Notes: generated by a model not told the origin, from the sequence alone. 64,000 bases of DNA from Cephalotus follicularis (GCA_001972305.1 BDDD01000561.1:165974-229973); one strand, 5' to 3'. Shown: positions 1 through 13,053, numbered from the stretch's first letter. Made by a program: numbers and translations.

Positions 1-249
1 TCAAGTTTCCATGTTCGGAAATACGTACCCGACCCATCTCACATATTGAGCTACGACCCTGGATTCATCAGTGATAACTTATATTATGAAGAGAGGCCGA
101 CGTGGATTGTGGATCGAATGGAGAAAGTACTGAGGAATAAGACTATTCCTATGGTAAAGGTATTGTGGCGATTTCACGGGGTCGAAGAGGTGACCTGGGA
201 ACGTGAAACTGATATGATGAAAACATTCCCTCACTTGTTTGGAATGTAA
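1..249 (+). CDS. 3' end of Ty3/gypsy pol: integrase C-terminus with chromodomain (partial)
   Basis: The frame is open from base 1 and stops at 247-249, so the start lies outside the window. The translation begins in the integrase C-terminal region that contains HVRKYVPDPSH, followed by a chromodomain-like tail with VKVLWRF, EEVTWERE and a terminal FPHLF. This order (integrase, then chromodomain, then stop just before a polypurine tract) is characteristic of plant chromoviruses. In the family the chromodomain binds modified histone tails and steers integration into heterochromatin. The copy at 60202-60405 on the minus strand is a close relative. The 83 visible codons are intact, but nothing can be said of the rest of the element. 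Confidence 0.9.
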   Translation, partial: SSFHVRKYVPDPSHILSYDPGFISDNLYYEERPTWIVDRMEKVLRNKTIPMVKVLWRFHGVEEVTWERETDMMKTFPHLFGM

Positions 250-277
250 AAGCTAAATTCGGGGACGAATTTGCTTT

Positions 278-290
278 AAGGAGGGGGGAA
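278..290 (+). other. Polypurine tract of the left-edge element
   Basis: A purine run (AAGGAGGGGGGAA) directly abuts the TG of the LTR at 291. It sits about 30 bp after the pol stop, next to the phrase GGGGACGAAT that often precedes this site in plant gypsy elements. Its role is to prime plus-strand cDNA synthesis. Confidence 0.85.
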
Positions 291-2842
291 TGTAATAACT
301 GCAAATTTCAATTAATGTATATTGTACACAATGATGAATAAAATATGCATTATATTGAGATTTAATGTCCAATTACTATATAAATTGGGGTTGTGGAATT
401 GTTGGGTTTGATCAGAAATGCAAATGTGGTGAAATACACTTAACAAACCAAAACTAGCCTCAAACAGCCGACTGTCGCAGGGTAATAGCCGACTGTTTTG
501 GTTCAGGGGGTGACAGTAGACTGTCACAGGGCAACATTCGACTGGCCTAGCTCAGACAGGTGTCTGTGCATGGCGTGTGAAAGAGGGCAGAAGCGTGGCA
601 ATTGATTTAACACGTGTACAGGGACGTGTTAGCCATGCAAAGGAATTTTCGCCAGCTGTTAGCAATGCAGACTAAGTGCCTTGCATGTATTCTCCATCTC
701 TGCACACCTGCAAACACTGCAGAAAGAAACAAAAGAAAGAAATGTGCATGTAAGGGAGAGAGAGAGAAAGGATAAGGCTTAATTAATGGGATCTGACGAG
801 TTCTAAGGTTTTTAAAACCTCTATATCAGCTGTGAGAGTTGAATGTGAATGTTAGAAATCACTAAGAAAATAGAGGAACTCTTGCTGAAGGAATTCTTGG
901 AGTGCATGTTGAAGGCTTGAGTTCAAAGAGATTTTGAAGCTTTGATTTCCTGGTAAGTCACCAATCCGAGTTATACTGATATTGAGGTTGTTAGTGGATT
1001 AAACATAATGATGTTATTTGTATATATATATATATATATATATTCACTGTTAACATGATTTAGAATAACAAAGCCAGGAATTGAAATGCTCATGATGATT
1101 AAGGCTTAGAGATCACTATTAAGATTATTGAGTAATTTCGGTATTGGTTATAGTTAATCAAACCTATACAGCTACTGATTTCGTTCTGTTAACATGTAAA
1201 CCTAGACTGAATTCCTGGAACTCGAAATTGTTGGAGATTGTTGGAGTTGGACACTAAAGAGGGAAATCAACTCAATTTGATTTCGAGATAGCATTTGAGG
1301 TAGGGGTATTGACATGTTTTAGAAGATATGATATGTATAGCATGTCTGGATAATTTCTCTATGATTGCATGTTATTATTTTGGTTTGAATTGGAAGTCGA
1401 ACATGCATACTCTGTTTTGGTTAAACCACTGCCTGGCGTTTATGGACAAAAATAGTCGACTGTCGAACCTAACAGTCGACTGCTCAATGTAAACAGCCGA
1501 CAGCTTAATGAAAACAGTCGGCTATTCTTATGAACAACCGATTGTTAAGAGACAAATTACAGATATTAGCTGCTGTTAGGCTTTAACTTGTATGAAATTA
1601 CCCTGGCCTCCACATGGGATGATTTTAACAGTCAATCCTAGCCTTATGTAGTTGCATTCCAGAAAGTAAACAACTTATGCACTCCTTGTGAGAGTTGTGC
1701 AAGAATGACTAGGGTATACTAACATCTTGTTTGAACCCTTGAATTGTGATTGTTCCGTTGTTGTTTAATGATGCTGTTATAGATACTGTATATCTATTAA
1801 GTGTTCATAAATACTATTGTTACACTTAATATTAATGATTGAACCAACTAGTGCTATAAGCACAAATATGGATTTTCTTCTTATTGTTTTCAAAATGAAA
1901 ACTTATTGTCAAATGATTTACTGATTTTCCTCCCACGAGAGGCACAACTACTATATTAAATACCGTTTCCTCCAAAAGAGAGGCACAGTCACTGAACTGT
2001 TAAACGTTTCTAAAAAAGAACAACTATTATATTGCATATTATAGATATATGTAATATTGCTATCGAATTGATTGAATTGTTTGTCTATGTTATTGCCGTT
2101 AGTCGAGTGATAGGAGACATCACTGGCTACGGGGTGGTCCTATGTGCCAGGAGTTGGCTAGAGCTTCCACCAAACTTATCTGCAATGCAGATCCTGATTG
2201 TTACCTGCCCGCTAAATGCCGGCAGAATTGTTACCTGATCTATCATCTTCAGAGTGTAGGGTGATAGTTAGGTGGTGCGTAGTTGGTGCTAGGAGTTAGC
2301 GACATGTGACACCCAAACCACTGTATTGATTGATTTTACCCTTGTGCGGTATTCCTGAATTGTATTGTCTATGGACACTTGGCATGTTTGCTCATAATTA
2401 TTGGAATACTTATTTATATATGTTATTCAAATTAACTGTCATACATGATTACATTTATATATTCTTTCTCATGCTTTACTCCTACTTAGCCGAATGAGGA
2501 CAAAGGCTAACCCCTACAATTTCAGATTGACGAAGGTGTTGGTCAAGTGCTGCTGAAGCTTTATTGGAGACCTTCTACCTTGTTTAAGGTTGTTATTTAC
2601 TATGTCTTGTATTGTAATAACGATCATACTCCGTTGGTTATTTTCACATTTCCAATATGTACAAGATAACTGGTTTTGTATTGTGTAAGCACGTAGTATG
2701 GACTGCGTGCGGATAATTTTTATAATCCGGCAATGAAATGCTTCCGCTTATGTTAATAAATGTTGAATTATGTTGAATGCTGGATTATTATTATAACTGA
2801 TATCTCCATGTATGTTATCTTTTTGGAAAACGGGGTGTGACA
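291..2842 (+). mobile_element. 3' LTR of a Ty3/gypsy chromovirus (family D), inserted in satellite
   Basis: The LTR starts TGTAATAACTGC after the polypurine tract and ends GGGGTGTGACA, 2552 bp. Satellite resumes at 2843; the expected right target copy is TAAAG (2843-2847), but the left copy is outside the window. Inside are palindrome cluster 1 (463-547), a TATA-like CTATATC near 822, a hairpin with 8-bp arms (1263-1270 with 1277-1284), a donor-like AG|GTAGGGG with GT at 1300, palindrome cluster 2 (1450-1545), a TA microsatellite (about 1020-1041) and an acceptor-like CAG ending at 2525. The first part matches the LTR at 53662-60160 (minus) closely in layout and sequence, so both belong to one family. 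No coding capacity is seen. Confidence 0.9.
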
Positions 2843-5800
2843 TAAAGGCATTATCGTAAGATATTTTCCGTGATTATGGGGTAAAATTCGCGTTCCGAGA
2901 TAGTTTAGTGGGTCAACTTTTCCTTCTTATAATTTTAGGGGCATGATTATAAATTTTGAAAAGTTATGAAGTAAGTTGTTTCAGGGCTTCCTTTTGCCGA
3001 CAACATAAATGAATTTTTGTAAGCCTTTTGGCATGATTTTTGTGTCAAAATCGCGTTTCGAGATCGTTTAGTGGGTAAATTTATCGTTCTTATATTTCTA
3101 GTGGCGTAATTGCAAATTTCAAAAAGTTATGTTTAGAGTCGTTTCGTGGTTTCTTTTTGCAGACAACATAAATGCATCATCGTAAGTTTTTTGCAGTGAT
3201 TTTTGGGTCAAATTCTCATTTTGAGATCTTTTAGTGGGTCAATTTATCGTTCTTATATTTCTAGTGGTGTAATTGTAAATTTTGAAAAGTTCTGTTTTAA
3301 GTCGTTTCAGGGTTTCTTTTTGTAGACAACATAAATGCATCGACAAAAGTTGTTTGCCGTGATTTTGGAGTCAAATTGGCGTTCCGAGATTGTTTAGTGG
3401 GTTAATTTATCGTTCTTGTATTTCTAGGGGCGTAATTGTAAATTTTAAAAAGTTATGTTTTAGGTCGTTTTAGGTCGTTTCAGGGTTTCTTTTTGCAGAA
3501 AACATAAATGCATCGTTGGAAGTTGTTTGTCATGATTTTGGGGTCAAATTCACGTTCTGAGATCGTTTAGTGGGCAAGTTTATTGTTTTTATATTTCTAA
3601 GGGTGTAATTGAAAATTTCCAAAAGTTATGTTTTAAGTCGTTTCAGGGTTTCTTTTGGCAGACAACATGAATACATCATCGTAAGTTGTTTGCCGTTATT
3701 TTGGGGTCAAATTCACGTTCCGAGATCGTATAGTGGGTCAATTTATCGTTCTTATATTTTTAGGGTCATAATTGTAAGTTTTAATAAAGTTATGTTTTAA
3801 GTCCTTTCAAGGATTCCTTTTGCAGACAACATAAATGCAATGTCGTAACTTGTTCGCCGTGATTTTGGTGTCAAATTCACGTTCCGAGATCTTTTATGGG
3901 TCACTTTATCGTTCTTATATTTCTAGGACCGTAATTATAAATTTTGAAAAGTTAAGTTTTAATTCGTTTCAGGGTTTCTTTTTACAAACAACATAAATGC
4001 ATCGTCGTAAATGGTTCGCCGTGATTTTGGTGTCAAATTCGCGTTCCGAGATTGTTTAGTGGGTCAATTTATTGTTCTTGTATTTCTATGGGCGTAATTA
4101 TAAATTTCAAAAAGTTATGTTTTAAGTCATTTCGGTGTTTTTTTTTTTGCAGAAAACATAAATGCATCGTTGGAAGTTGTTTGTCATGATTTTGGGGTCA
4201 AATTCTCGTTCCGAGATCGTTTAATGGGTCAATTTATCGTTCTTATATTTCTAGGGGCGTAATTATAAATTTTAAAAAGTTATGTTTCAAGTCGTTTCTA
4301 GGTTTCTTTTTACAGATAACATAAATGAAACATCTTAAAGTTTTTGCCATGATTTTAAGGTCAAATTCGTGTTTCGAGATAGTTTAGTGGATCAATTTAT
4401 CGTTCTTATTGTAAATTTTGAAAAGTTATGTTTTACGTCATTTCAAGGTTTCTTTTTGCAGACAACATATATGCATCGTCGTAAGTCGTTTGGCGTGATT
4501 TTGGTGTAAAATTAGAGTTTCAAGATCGTTTAGTGTGTCAATTTATTGTTGTTTTATTTCCAGGGGTTTTATTGAAAATTTTGAAATGTTATGTTTTAAG
4601 TCGTTTCAGAGTATCTTTTTGCAAACAACATAAATGTATCGTCGTAAGATTTTTGTCAAGATTTTACGGTCAAATTCGTGTTCCGAGACCGTTTAGTAGG
4701 TCAATTTATCGTTCTTATATTTTTAGGGGCGTAATTGTAAATTTTTAAAAGTTATGATTTAGTCGTTTCACGGTTTCTTTTTGCAGATAAAATAAATGAA
4801 TTGTCGTGAGTTATTTGTCTTGGTTTTGGGGTCAAAGTCACGTTCCGAGATCATTTAGTGGGTCAATTTATCGTTCTTATATTTTCAGGGGCGTAATTAT
4901 AAATTTTGAAAAGTTATGTTTTAAGTCATTTCAGGGTTTCTTTTTCAGACAACATATATGCATCGTCGTAAGTTATTTACCGTGATTTTGGGTTCAAATT
5001 CGAGTTCCGAGATCGTTTAGTGGGTAGATTTATTGTTCATATGTTTCTAGGGGCGTAATTATAAATTTTGAATTATGATTTAATTCGTTTCAGGGTTTCT
5101 TTTTGCAGGCAACATAAATGCATCGTCTTAAGATGTTTGCCATGATTATGGGGTTAAATTCGCGTTCTGAGATCGTTTAGTGGGTCAGTTTATCGTTTTT
5201 ATATGTTTAGGGGTGTAATTGAAAATTTTTAAAAGTGAAATTTTGAGTCCTTTCAGGGTTTCTTTTTACAGACAACACAAAGGCATCGTTGTAAGTTGTT
5301 TGTCATTATTTTAAGCTCAAATTCGCGTTCCGATATCGTTTAGTGGGTCAATTTATAGTTCTTATATTTTTAGGGGCGTAATTGTAAATTTTAAAAAGTT
5401 ATGATTTTAGTCGTTTCAGGGTTTCTTTTTGCAGACAATATAAATCATCATCGTAAGTTATTTGCCGTGATTTTGGAGTCAAATTCGCGTTCCGAGATCG
5501 TTTAGTGAGTCAGTTTATCACTTTTATGTTTCTAGGAGTGTAATTGTAAATTTCTAAAAGTTATGTTTTACTTCGTTTCAGGGTTTCTTTTTACATACAA
5601 TATAAATGCATTGTCGTAAGTTGTTTGCCGGGATTCTGGTGAAAAATTCGCGTTCCGAGATCGTTTAGTGAGTCACTTTATCGTTCTTATATTTTTAGGG
5701 GCGTAATTATTAAATTTCAAAAGTTATGAATTAAGTCGTTTCAAGGTTTCTGTTTGCAAAAATCATAATTGCACCGTCGTGAGTTGTTTGCCGTGATTTT

Positions 5801-8800
5801 GGGGTCAAATTCGTGTTCCGAGATCATTTACTGGATCAATTTATCGTTCTTATATTTCTAGGGGCGTAATTGTAAATTTTGAAAAGTTAATGTTTACGTC
5901 ATTTCAGTGTATATTTTTGCAGACAATATAAATGCATCGTCGCGAGTTGTTGGCTATTACTTTGGGGTCAAATTCGTCCTCCAGAATCGTTTAATGGGTC
6001 AATTAATCGTTCTTATATTTTTAGGGGCGTAGTAGTAAATTTTTAAAAGTTATGTTTTAACTCATTTCAGGGTTTTTTTTGCTGACGACGTAAATGAATC
6101 GTCGTGAGACGTTTGCCATGATTTTTGCGCCAAATTCCCGTTCCGAAATCGTTTAGTGGGTCAATTTATCGTTCTTATATTTCTAATGCTGTAATTGTAA
6201 ATTTTGAAAAGTTATGTTTTAAGTCATTTCAGGGTTTCTTTTTACAGACCACATAAATGCTTCGTTGTAAGTTATTTGCCGTTATTTTGGGGTGAAATTC
6301 GCGTTCCGAGATCGTTTAGTGGGTCAATTTATCGTTCTTATAATTTTATGGTCGTAATTGTAGATTTTGAAAAGTTATGAATTAAGTTTCAGGGTTTCAT
6401 TTTGTAGACAGTATAAATGCATCGTTGTGAGTTGTTTGTTGTGATTTTGGTGTCAAATTCGCGTTCCGAGATCGTTTAGTGGGTCTGTTTATCGTTTTTA
6501 TATTTTTAGGGGTGTAATTACAAATTTTGAAAATTTAAGTTTTAAGTCGTTTCAAGGTTTCTTTTTACAAACAACATAAATGCATCGTTGTGAGTTATTT
6601 GCTGTGATTTTGGAGTCAAATTCGCGTTCCGAGATCGTTTAATCGGTCAATTTCTCGTTCCTATATTTCTAGTTGTGTAATTGTAAATTTTGAAAAGTTG
6701 TGTTTTAAGTCCTTTTAGGGTTTCTTTTTACAGACATCATCAATGCATCATCGTAAGTTCTTCGACGTGATTTTTGTGTCAAATTCTCATTCCGAGATAG
6801 TTTAGTGAGTCAATTTGTTGTTCTTATATTTCTAGGGGCCTAATTGTAAATTTTGAAAACGTAAGTTTTAAGTCGTTTCAGGATTTCTTTTTGTAGACAA
6901 CATAAATGCATCGTCGTAAGTTCTTCGCTGTGATTTTACTGTCAAATTCGCGTTCCGAGATCGATTAGTGGGTCAATTTATCGTTCTTATATTTTTTGGG
7001 GCGTCATTGTAAATTTTAAAAAGTTTTTATTTAAGTCATTTCAGGGTTTCTTTTTCAGACAACATAAATGCATCGTCGTAAGTTGTTTGCCGTGATTTTG
7101 CGGACAAATTCGCGTTCCGAGATGCTTTAGTGGGTGTATTTATCGTTCATATATTTCTAGGGGTGTAATTATAAATTTTGAAAAGTTATGTTTCAAGTCG
7201 TTTCAGTGTTTCTTTGGGTAGACAACATAAAAGCAACGTCGTAAGTTGCTTGATGTGATTTTGGGATCAAATTCGCGTTCCGAGATCGTTTAGTAAGTAA
7301 ATTTATCGTTCTTATATTTCTGGTGGCGTAATTGCAAATTTCAAAAAGTTATGTTTATAGTCGTTTCAGGGTTTCTTTTTACATACAACATAAATTGATC
7401 TTCGTAAGATTTTTGCCGTGATTTTGAGGTCAAATTCGCGTTCCGTGATCGTTCAGTGGCTCAATTTATCGTTCTTATATTTCTAGGAGCGTAATTAGAA
7501 ATTTCAAAATGTTATGTTTGAAGTCGTTTCAGGGTTTCTTGCTGCATACAATATAAAATCATCAACGTAAGTTGTTTGCCATGATTTTGTGGTCAAATTT
7601 GAGGTTTCAAGATCATTTAATGGGTCAGTTTATCGTTGTTATATTTCTAGGGGTGTTATTGAGAATTTCTAAAAGTTATGTTTTTTGTCGTTTCAGGGTA
7701 TCTTTTTAATGACAAAATAAATGCATCGTCGTAAGATTTTTGCCATGATTTTACGGTCAAATTCACGTTCTGAGACCGTTTGGTGTGTCAATTTATCGTT
7801 CTTATATTTCTAGGGGCGTAATTATAAATTTTTAAAGGTTATGATTTTAGTCGTTTCAAGGTTCTTTTGCTTACATCATAAATGAATCGTTGTGAGTTGT
7901 TTGCCATGAATTTGGGGTCAAATTCACGTTTCGAGATCGTTTAGTGGTTCAATTTATAGTTCTTATATTTATAGGGGCGTAATTGTAAATTTTAAAAAGT
8001 TATGTTTTAGGTCGTTTCAGGATTTTTTTTTTGCAGACAACATAAAAGCATTGTCGTAAGTTCTTTGCCGTGATTTTGGGGGTCAAATTCGCGTTCCGAG
8101 ACCGTTTAGTGGGTCAATTTATTGTTTTTATATTTCTAGGGGCATAATTATAAATTTTGAAAAGTTATGTTATAAGTCATTTCGAGGTTTCTTTTTCAGA
8201 CAACATATATGCATCGTCGTAAGTTATTTTCCATGATTTTGGGTTCAAATTCGTGTTCCGAGATCGATTAGTGGGTCAATTTATCGTTCTTGTATTTTTT
8301 GGGGCGTAATTGTAAATTTTAAAAAGTTTTTATTTAAGTTGTTTCAGGGTTTCTTTTTCAGACAACATAAATGCATCGTCGTAAGTTGTTTGCCGTGATT
8401 TTGTGGACAAATTCGCGTTCCGAGATGCTTTAGTGGGTCTATTTATCGTTCATATATTTCTAGGGGTGAAATTATAAATTTTGAAAAGTTATGTTTCAAG
8501 TCGTTTCAGTGTTTCTTTGGGTGGACAACATAAAAGCAACGTCGTAAGTTGCTTGATGTGATTTTGGGATCAAATTCGCGTTCCGAGATCGTTTAGTGAG
8601 TAAATTTATTGTTCTTATATTTCTATTGGCGTAATTGCAAAGTTCTAAAAGTTATGTTTATAGTTGTTTCAGGGTTTCTTTTTGCATACAACATAAATTG
8701 ATCTTCGTAAGATTTTTGCCGTCATTTTGAGGTCAAATTCGCGTTCCGTGATCGTTTAGTGGCTCAATTTATCGTTCTTATATTTCTAGGGGCGTAATTA

Positions 8801-9082
8801 AAAATTTCAAAAAGTTATGTCTGAAGTCGTTTCAGGGTTTCTTGTTGCATACAATATAAAATCATCAACGTAAGTTGTTTGCCGTGATTTTGTGGTCAAA
8901 TTCGAGGTTTCGAGATCATTTAATGGGTCACGTTTATCGTTGTTATATTTCTAGGGGTGTTATTGAGAATTTCTAAAAGTTATGTTTTTGGTCGTTTCAG
9001 GGTATCTTTTTACTGACAAAATAAATGCATCGTCATAAGATTTTTGCCATGATTTTACGGTCAAATTCGCGTTCCGAGACCG
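2843..9082. repeat. Satellite array block 1, about 163-bp monomer (about 38 copies)
   Basis: Head-to-tail monomers carry recurring blocks such as CGTTCCGAGATCGTTTAGTG, TTATCGTTCTTATATTTCTA and GTTTCAGGGTTTCTTTTTG. Equivalent blocks recur at about 162-164 bp (for example 2892, 3054 and 3217). Monomers are AT-rich and differ from one another by many substitutions and 1-10 bp indels, including a local 10-bp duplication near 3463-3482. The length is typical of plant centromeric or heterochromatic satellites, which is an inference from length, arrangement and chromovirus content. Short reading frames in it (such as 3609-3800 and 4533-4748) are by-products of the repeat, not genes. Positions 9078-9082 (GACCG) are the left target copy of the next element. 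Confidence 0.95.
7050..9082. repeat. Higher-order repeat of the satellite, about 1.3 kb (8 monomers)
   Basis: Distinctive monomer variants recur in the same order at about 1303 bp spacing. A GGACAAATTCG variant lies at 7101 and 8404, a CTTTGGGT(A/G)GACAAC variant follows in each, and a GGTATCTTTTTA variant lies near 7699 and 9002. The second copy continues beyond the inserted LTR into 13054-13590. Diverged versions of the same order appear near 4500-5050 and 20570-21240. Eight 163-bp monomers give 1304 bp, matching the observed offset. Confidence 0.75.
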
Positions 9083-9827
9083 TGTCGCACCCCGAACCGC
9101 GAGAGTAAACCTCCACGATCTGACGCGCGAGAAACATTCCCTTCAGTCCATCTATATCATATAATTCATACTCCAAAAAGTGCCTCAAATTTAAAACTTT
9201 AAATCCAAGTCATATAAGCGGAAGAATCATATATACATCAACGGAATAATCAAATCAAATAAAAACTAACTCTTAAAATCTCCCGAAATTTCGGCATGAA
9301 GTATTCGTTTATAGGACTAAACCCCCTGTAAAGAAAAACTCAATTTATGTATCAACACTCACGAAGGAGGAATCAGCAGTTTATGAATATACACGGGCTC
9401 AGCCCTCAGCAATCACACTCCCGAAGGAGGAAACAGCAGTTTATCACAATAGGGAGGTCCTGTCTATATCTTTTACATCAACACCCATATCATAAGCACT
9501 ACCACATGTCGGCAGGTCGATAGCTGAAATAAAACATCTCTAATATATCTTTAGATCTGTCTCTTATACATAACAAGTCTAACATATAAGTACAGTTCAT
9601 TTATAACTCGAGGCCCTTTTTATACAACTCTTATATGCAACCCATATAAGCAAATCCAAATACAAGCAACTCCATATGCAATTGGCTAACAAAAGTTGTT
9701 ATAGAAAACCTGTCCTTCTCAGCTTACCTTGTTGCAATCCATCACCTGTGCCTGAGCATGACCCATTCCGCACACAGGGGAAATGGGTCAGCGACATAAT
9801 GTCGTGTAGGTATATTATGCTATGCAT

Positions 9828-10125
9828 GAAACAGTATAATTGTGATATGCGTGTAACAATATATATCAATGTATGTCATGTTGTGCATCAGCATAATGGA
9901 GCTATGCATGCAACAGTATATCAATGTATGTCATGTAGTGCATCAGAAAAATGGAGATATGTGTGCAACAATATATATCAATGTATGTCATGTAGTGCAT
10001 CAGCATAATGGAGATATGCGTGCAACAGTATAATGTATATATGTATGGTATGTCATGTAGTGCATCAGCATAATGGAGATATGCGTGCAACAGTATAGTA
10101 TATATGTATTGTATGTCATGTGTAC
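9828..10125. repeat. Tandem repeat, unit about 55-65 bp, in LTR A
   Basis: Four to five imperfect copies of a unit containing GTGCATCAGCATAATGGAG and ATGTATGTCATGT occur. The GCATCAG anchor recurs near 9885, 9940, 9997 and 10062. Spacing varies through short AT expansions. The repeat explains the open frames seen here on both strands. Confidence 0.85.
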
Positions 10126-10369
10126 AAATGACAATTGCGGACGGCGTCAGTATACCAACTGTCCCTAAGCAGTGTTATACTGGGCTGGTCCTAATCACAT
10201 AAAAGCCATAGGCCTGCAGACAATCCATATAACAATCCATATCAATCATAGGGACAATCAGTCCATAGGGTCCATCCCACCCTCGACGCACTTTTGGTGT
10301 CGTGGAGGTGTGAGGAATGAGATAACACTGACCACGTCATTTATTTCATAATTCATATTGGTCTTCTCA

Positions 10370-10640
10370 CAACGTGGGGTAAACTCTTTTGTATGGTCCA
10401 CACCACGATGTGAGATAGTCCTGTACATAATGGTCCGCAATCACAATGTGAGGTAAACTCTTTTGTATGGTCCGCAATCACAATGTGAGGTAAGCACTGT
10501 ACATAATGGTCCGCAATCACAATGTGAGGTAAACTCTTTTGTATGGTCCGCAATCACAATGTGAGGTAAGCACTGTACATAATAGTCAACCACAAGGTGA
10601 GGTAAGCTCTTTTGTATGGTCCGCGATCACAATGTGGTAT
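10370..10640. repeat. Tandem repeat, unit about 38 bp, in LTR A
   Basis: Units contain GGTCCGCAATCACAATGTGA followed alternately by GGTAAACTCTTTTGTA or GGTAAGCACTGTACATAA, giving a near 76-bp two-part periodicity. About seven units are visible, the first and last more diverged. No coding or structural role is evident. Confidence 0.8.
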
Positions 10641-13053
10641 AAACTGTGGTCTAACGTTCATGACATTCATGACGGAAATGAAAGTCAGGAATGGTTTATC
10701 TCGTTAGTCTCATACAATACAATCAATAATCCATCCCAGAGTTGTGACCCAAAATCATGTGTGTTTTAAATAACAGGGACCATTTTGTAAAGGATCTCAT
10801 GGGATCCACATCCGTCAAAACATGTAATATCATTTCTGTAATCATGAGTCATTTTGTTTCATATTCAATGGCCATTTTTGTGTCCATAATCCATTTTGTA
10901 ATCAATTTTTCATATATCATTTGGTTGGTCCCTATCGAAGTTATAACGAATGGAAAGGGAGTCCGAATGGGAGTATCCGCGCCCAGATGTCCCAATGGAA
11001 GCACTAGACCATTCTAAAATCCATAAAACAATGGAGAGGAAGTCCAAATAAGATATCTGCGTCTCGATATCCCAATGGAACTATCCTGACCATTTTGAAA
11101 ACCATTTAGAAACCATTTGCGTAAAACTCTTTTATTGAGTACTTTCCTTAAAACTTCACTTGACCATCGATTTAGAAATCAAATGCGATACATAAGGATT
11201 TCCATAGGTTACAAAGCCTTAGGGAGGCTTTCTATGGAATCCGGTTGAAGATAAAACCATTTTGGATGGAAAACCATGTAAAACGGTGTGTTTGGGCTGA
11301 ATAGGGCACTAAGCGTCGTTGCATAGCCCCGGGCGTCAACAGTTTTAAAAGGCACAAGTATAGAGTGTCAACAGTTTGTTTTAAAGCATAACGCGTCGAC
11401 TGTTTGGTTTAACTCGTAAAAGCGTCGACTGTAAGTTTAACACATAAAAGCGTCGACAGGTTTAGTTTGAAAGCATAAAGCGTCGACAGTTTTGATAGAA
11501 AATGTAGTTTGTGAAAGAGTTCGTAAACCAATGGAACTATGTCCAAAACTGTTCAAAGCTTTTAAGATTCATCCCATAGCCCGTGAATTAAGAGAATGCA
11601 AGAACTCATCTCCTCTTAATTCAATATCGAACCCTTATATCATATGCCATATGCAGTATATATATCCATCCGTATGCTCGTACATATATATATACACAAT
11701 CATGAATCCACACAAATACAATTCGTACACATCAATCCATATAATTATTTAGAATGCATGAATGTAATGCAAGCAATAGTATAACCTACCTCTTAGCAAC
11801 TGAGCTCGTAAGGCTTAGAAATCCTCTATCCTTGATCGTTTTGCTTATCCTTGATCGTTTCCTTTATCCTGCATGTACAACACATTTCCGTGACACTGTA
11901 CGCACGGAAACCAAGAACAGCCGTCATCGGAGCTTCGGCCAGTTTCTAACCATTTCATTTAGCTCCGGCAAAACCCAAAATCAGGTTCCAGATTGGACGA
12001 TATGTTCAAAACCATCAGAGGCTCACCATGACTCGTCGTGAAACGCGTTGTCACGGCCGGCAGTGAGTAAACTCACTGAGTCAACTCGCCGGTCAACCAC
12101 AGCCTCGGTCACCACCCAAAAGCACCACACAATCATCAATTCTACGCGTCACTGCCAGAGACTCGCCGTGACTCACCGTGAAACGCGCTGTCACGGCCGG
12201 CCAGTGAGTTCAACTCACTGAGTTGACTCTCCGGTCGTCCTCAGCTCCGGCTACCACCATAAAACGCATCACAACCATCATACAAACGCACCACTAGCCT
12301 TAACTCGCCAAGACTTGGCGCCAAAAGTACGGTCAAAGGCGGCAGCGGGTCAACTTGCTGAGTCGACCCGTCAGTTCAAATTCGGCCATTTCCGGCCGAA
12401 TGACGCCAAACTAGTCACTGAAATAGGTGTATCCGACCTCCTAGGTGAAGAACAGACCTTCCCGCGATGCTAACCGGCGGTGGAACGCACGACAGCGGCG
12501 TGACAGTGGCGACATCAGGGAGAAGAAAATGGGCAGAAAAAGAAGAAGAAAAGAGAATAAGAGGAAAGGAGGCATACCGTCGGGGGTGGAGGCTCTGACC
12601 GGTGAGCTCCTGGTCCGGTGCCGTCGTCTTCTCCGGCACCGAGCGGCCCTCTCTCCATTTCTCTCCCACTGCTCTCTCCCGATATCTCTCTCTCTCGTCT
12701 GCCTTCTTCTAACACGCACGGGCGCCTTATGCGCCCGTGTGTTCTCTTTTTTTTTTTTAACCTTTTTGCATCTTCTTTAGTATTTACCAGCCAAAATACT
12801 AAGGCACGGGTCCCGTTTAATCCGCAAACGGCAATATTAATTATCCGAACGGGTACCAAAATAATCGCAATAAAAATGCGAGCATAGGGCCTTATTGTCG
12901 CGCATTAAAAATGGGCTTTATTAATCATTTCGGGCCTTACAATTTGCGGCTCCAATACGCGATACTTTTTATCGATTCGGGATCCATCGGCTCAATACAG
13001 CTATACACTGTGCCAATATTAAAATAAATATTTATAAAATTTGGGGCCTTACA

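Larger units (their letters stand above)
9083..13053 (-). mobile_element. Solo LTR, family A (about 4 kb), nested in satellite
   Basis: The segment begins TGTCGCACCCC and ends GGGGCCTTACA. It is flanked by perfect 5-bp target copies GACCG (9078-9082 and 13054-13058), and the satellite monomer reads across when the element is removed. No gag or pol is present, so I call it a solo LTR of 3971 bp. Orientation is minus: at 38457-38473 the same LTR end is followed by a tRNA-Met primer site, so LTR start is TGTAAGGCCCC. It holds two internal tandem repeats, a cluster of GCGTCGAC motifs (11330-11490), a donor-like AG|GTAGGT read on minus near 11785, and a GC-rich section (12440-12720) with long frames on both strands that I regard as non-coding. 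Related copies are 38473-38859, 55747-59641 and 62879-64000. Confidence 0.88.

Noticed and set aside
3609..4748. Short open frames in the satellite (for example 3609-3800 and 4533-4748) with similar peptides
   Set aside because: They follow the 163-bp repeat and recur in the same phase of the monomer; no start context or independent conservation.
12415..12887. Arginine- and serine-rich frames on both strands in LTR A (also 59293-59577 and 63092-63501)
   Set aside because: Low-complexity CT/GA promoter-side sequence of the LTR; opposite-strand frames overlap and differ among the A copies.
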